A stretch of DNA of 50,083 nt, from the NCBI RefSeq assembly GCF_900753045.1, contig NZ_CAADXO010000002.1, forward strand, positions 1 through 50,083, written 5' to 3'. Positions 47,808-50,083 of the stretch are shown piece by piece. The translations under genes were made by a program, and so were the position numbers. Position 1 is the first letter of the stretch. Each line of letters begins with the position of its first letter. The notes under the pieces are model-generated. The model did not search any database. It had not been told where the DNA came from and saw nothing but the letters and a program-made list of their open reading frames with translations. The DNA is from an uncultured Phascolarctobacterium sp. GTDB lineage: Bacteria > Bacillota > Negativicutes > Acidaminococcales > Acidaminococcaceae.

Positions 47808-50060
47808 TTACAGACTAAATTCGGCAGATAAGAAGAAGGTTCTCGGAGTAGACAGGTAAACCTGATCACCGCGAGCAACAGTCCAATAATCCTTATCAAA
47901 CAGATTGTAGCACATTGCACTGAGCTTCACCGGAACGCTGTTCAGCTTAGTATTATAGGTTACGCCTAAATCATAAACCATATAAGCCGGTGCTTCCAGG
48001 TGTTTGCTGTCTTTGGTAACAGTGCTGGAATTATAGTTTACAGTATAGAACGGAGTGGTGCCGGTATAAGTTGCACGGCCGATTACGCTGAAGCTATCGT
48101 CTGCTTTATATTCCAAAGCTGCAGATGCACTCCATGCGCCCTGACCGGATTCGCGTACACCGTTTTTGTACTCGTTGCCTTTACCCATGTTCTTATATTT
48201 TGCATCCAGATAAGCAAGGCCAACCATACCATACCATTTGTCTGCTAATTTACCGTTAACAGATAATTCCAGACCTTTGTGGTTAACTTTACCATCTTGT
48301 ACAAGGAAAGGTTTAGCGTAGCCTGCTACATCCTTGCTCACATTATTGGCCTGGTCAATATCAAAGTATGCCAAGGTATACATAGCACCTTTATTTTGAT
48401 ATTTCACACCAACCTCGTTTTGTTTAACCTTGGTCGGCGGTAATACTTCACCGGAATTCTGGTAGCTGGTGCCGGCACTTGCACCGATATCAAAGTTCTC
48501 TGCATGGTTGCCATAGAACATTACATGCTCATCAGGTGCATAGCTCAAGGAATAAGTCGGGCAGGTTGCATCGGATTTAATTTCTTTACCCCAGGATTTG
48601 CTGGTTGTATTCCAGGATTTTGCCGTAGCAGCATGTTTGTGAATGCCAATCATAGCATCCCATTTGCCGAAGCTGATGCTATCCAGCAAGGAAACACCCC
48701 AAATAGAAGTTTTGTTGTTAGGTCTTGTAGTATAACCAATATATCTTGCATCAACATCCTGGAAGGAAGTTCCTGTGAAAATGTTGGAGCCGCCAACCAA
48801 AGTTGTACCGGGTACAGTTGTAGAACCGTTACGGTTTCTCCACGCCTTATCAGCAGACAGCATTACCTCATGCTTCAGCGCACCGGTTTCGAATTTATTC
48901 TTGGTGCCTAATTGAGCATAGTAAGAGCGTTGCGGAGTTGCACTGTTAGTCTGCAGGAAGTCATAATTACCTGCATCGTCCTTAATCCAATAGGAGCTCA
49001 TATTCGGAGATACGTTTTGATTCAGCTTTTGTCTGCTGTAGCCAAAGTTAGCAAACAAAGTCCAATTATCATTCATGTATTGCTCATGATTCAAGGTTGC
49101 AAACCAGCCATAGCCAGCCTTCCAGGTACCTGCAGCAGCATAGTTTTTACCTCCGTCCGGAGCACTCGGAAGATGAGTTACACCGGGAATGGTTTGTTTA
49201 ATGCTGTTACCGTTAGCATCCTTTACAGTTGCTGTTCCGGGATTTGCCAATTTAAACCAGCGAATACCATTGTAAATATCCAGATCTCTATAGTTTGCAA
49301 AGAAATTAGTGCTGCTGTGTTTATCTTTATGGTCAACATTTACAGCAATGCCCTTAGCTTTCATATCTGCATCATTAACGGCTGTTTCACCGTTCAGCAG
49401 CTCTGTATTCAGGCGCACGCCCCATTCACGTTTTTGGCCAAGACGTTGGCTGATATCCAAATATTCACCAAAGGAACCTTTGCTGGAGAAGGTTTGTTTA
49501 TACTTAACAAAGTCAGTATCACCGGCACGTTTTGTTCTGGCATTGATAATACCACCTGCAGTATTGGATTCATATTGAACACCGCTGGCACCTAACATAG
49601 AGTTAGGACCGGAAACAACATCAATGCCCTCCATAGCAAACATCGGAAGATTGAACTGAGTCATAACACCGTGTACACCATTTACGTACATTGCAGTACC
49701 ATTGGTACGGAAACCACGCACAGAAAAGTCACCGTGCAGAACACTGCCTGACGCTCTCACAGAAGGAACACCGACCAAAGCCTTATCCAACGGCTCATTA
49801 GGTCCGAGGAATAAATCCATAGTTTTTTGCGCTACATTGGTTACGCTAAAAGGAGTTTTCATAACATCCTTGTCGCCCAATAAGCCTACAGAACCTTTAG
49901 CGTTGACCATTTCACCCGGCATTTTGTCGCGAGAACCCTCAATGACAATTTCATCCAGGTTGCCATGAGCAACATCTTCTGCACTTGCGCTCATTACGAA
50001 GCCTACGCTGGCAATAGCGCACAGCACTGACATAACCAGTGCTTTTTTGTTTTTCAACAT
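47808..50060 (-). CDS. TonB-dependent outer-membrane receptor, module 3
   Basis: This 750-residue receptor has a signal peptide (MLKNKKALVMSV...SASA), a TonB-box-like DEIVIEG, a plug (GVPSVRASGSVLHGDFSVRGFRTNGTAMYVNGVHG) and a barrel ending RTFFLSAEFSL. Its plug is closer to module 1 (GDFSVRG, NGV-G) than to module 2. The start is ATG 50060 with GAGGTG seven bases upstream; the frame extends to 50075 but that codon overlaps the ribosome site. It heads the operon that encodes the ABC transporter. Its leader is cut off by the window end, so riboswitch control is expected but unseen. Confidence 0.93.
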   Translation of the reverse strand: MLKNKKALVMSVLCAIASVGFVMSASAEDVAHGNLDEIVIEGSRDKMPGEMVNAKGSVGLLGDKDVMKTPFSVTNVAQKTMDLFLGPNEPLDKALVGVPSVRASGSVLHGDFSVRGFRTNGTAMYVNGVHGVMTQFNLPMFAMEGIDVVSGPNSMLGASGVQYESNTAGGIINARTKRAGDTDFVKYKQTFSSKGSFGEYLDISQRLGQKREWGVRLNTELLNGETAVNDADMKAKGIAVNVDHKDKHSSTNFFANYRDLDIYNGIRWFKLANPGTATVKDANGNSIKQTIPGVTHLPSAPDGGKNYAAAGTWKAGYGWFATLNHEQYMNDNWTLFANFGYSRQKLNQNVSPNMSSYWIKDDAGNYDFLQTNSATPQRSYYAQLGTKNKFETGALKHEVMLSADKAWRNRNGSTTVPGTTLVGGSNIFTGTSFQDVDARYIGYTTRPNNKTSIWGVSLLDSISFGKWDAMIGIHKHAATAKSWNTTSKSWGKEIKSDATCPTYSLSYAPDEHVMFYGNHAENFDIGASAGTSYQNSGEVLPPTKVKQNEVGVKYQNKGAMYTLAYFDIDQANNVSKDVAGYAKPFLVQDGKVNHKGLELSVNGKLADKWYGMVGLAYLDAKYKNMGKGNEYKNGVRESGQGAWSASAALEYKADDSFSVIGRATYTGTTPFYTVNYNSSTVTKDSKHLEAPAYMVYDLGVTYNTKLNSVPVKLSAMCYNLFDKDYWTVARGDQVYLSTPRTFFLSAEFSL

Positions 50061-50083
50061 ACTCAAACACCTCATTAAAAAAT

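Noticed and set aside
35864..49968. Long plus-strand open frames opposite the receptors and transporter genes
   Set aside because: They are antisense shadows of well-supported minus-strand genes, lack ribosome sites and have no recognisable domains.
35852..50060. Assigning the three receptors as BtuB (vitamin B12 receptors)
   Set aside because: The riboswitch suggests a B12 or cobalt connection, but sequence alone does not show BtuB-specific features and the paired transporter is Opp/Nik-type rather than BtuCDF.
1..50083. CRISPR arrays, tRNA or rRNA genes, insertion sequences, prophage
   Set aside because: None was seen: no regularly spaced repeats, no clover-leaf-like or rRNA-like stretch was noticed, and no transposase, integrase or phage structural gene is among the open frames.

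Overview
The window looks like chromosomal DNA of a diderm Firmicute, most likely a member of the Negativicutes. It combines Clostridia-like gene content with genuine outer-membrane proteins: three TonB-dependent receptors with signal peptides, plug domains and C-terminal beta-strands. The genus cannot be fixed from the sequence. No rRNA, tRNA, transposase, phage gene or CRISPR array was seen.

Left part (1-19.8 kb): small independent units. These are the tail of an AzlD-like permease, a hicAB toxin-antitoxin pair, a MatC-type dicarboxylate carrier, an arylamine N-acetyltransferase/cca/C39-peptidase operon, an MFS efflux pump, a CP-ATP-grasp/alpha-E/transglutaminase operon, a PH-like orphan, a LysN-like aminotransferase, a divergent phzF/LysR pair, a low-molecular-weight tyrosine phosphatase, a RhuM/Fic pair, and a CoA-disulfide-reductase-rhodanese/C_GCAxxG pair.

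Middle (19.9-29.7 kb, minus strand): one ten-gene operon for aromatic amino acids. In transcription order it is aroF copy A, aroF copy B, tyrA, aroB, aroA, aroC, pheA, aroE, aroK, aroQ. It carries all seven steps from DAHP to chorismate plus the Phe and Tyr branch enzymes. A 46-codon leader peptide precedes it, with 11 aromatic residues in a 20-residue stretch, followed by a terminator and a possible antiterminator. This fits translation-coupled attenuation by Tyr/Phe. A TauE/SafE exporter separates this operon from the next locus.

Right part (30.6-50 kb, all minus strand): a locus of three paralogous modules, each a TonB-dependent receptor followed by an Opp/Nik-type solute-binding lipoprotein. 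Only one module also carries the permeases and ATPases. Two modules have complete leaders in the window. Each leader has a strong promoter, a conserved dyad at the transcription start, a cobalamin riboswitch, and a terminator as expression platform. The module at 34-38 kb continues without a visible terminator into two nitrogenase-component-1-like proteins and a NifB-like radical SAM protein. A cobalamin-riboswitch-controlled operon that joins outer-membrane uptake, periplasmic binding and a nitrogenase-like metalloenzyme is the most unusual thing here. No NifH-type reductase is in the window. The imported ligand (a cobalt or nickel chelate, a corrinoid, or another organic substrate) cannot be read from sequence alone.
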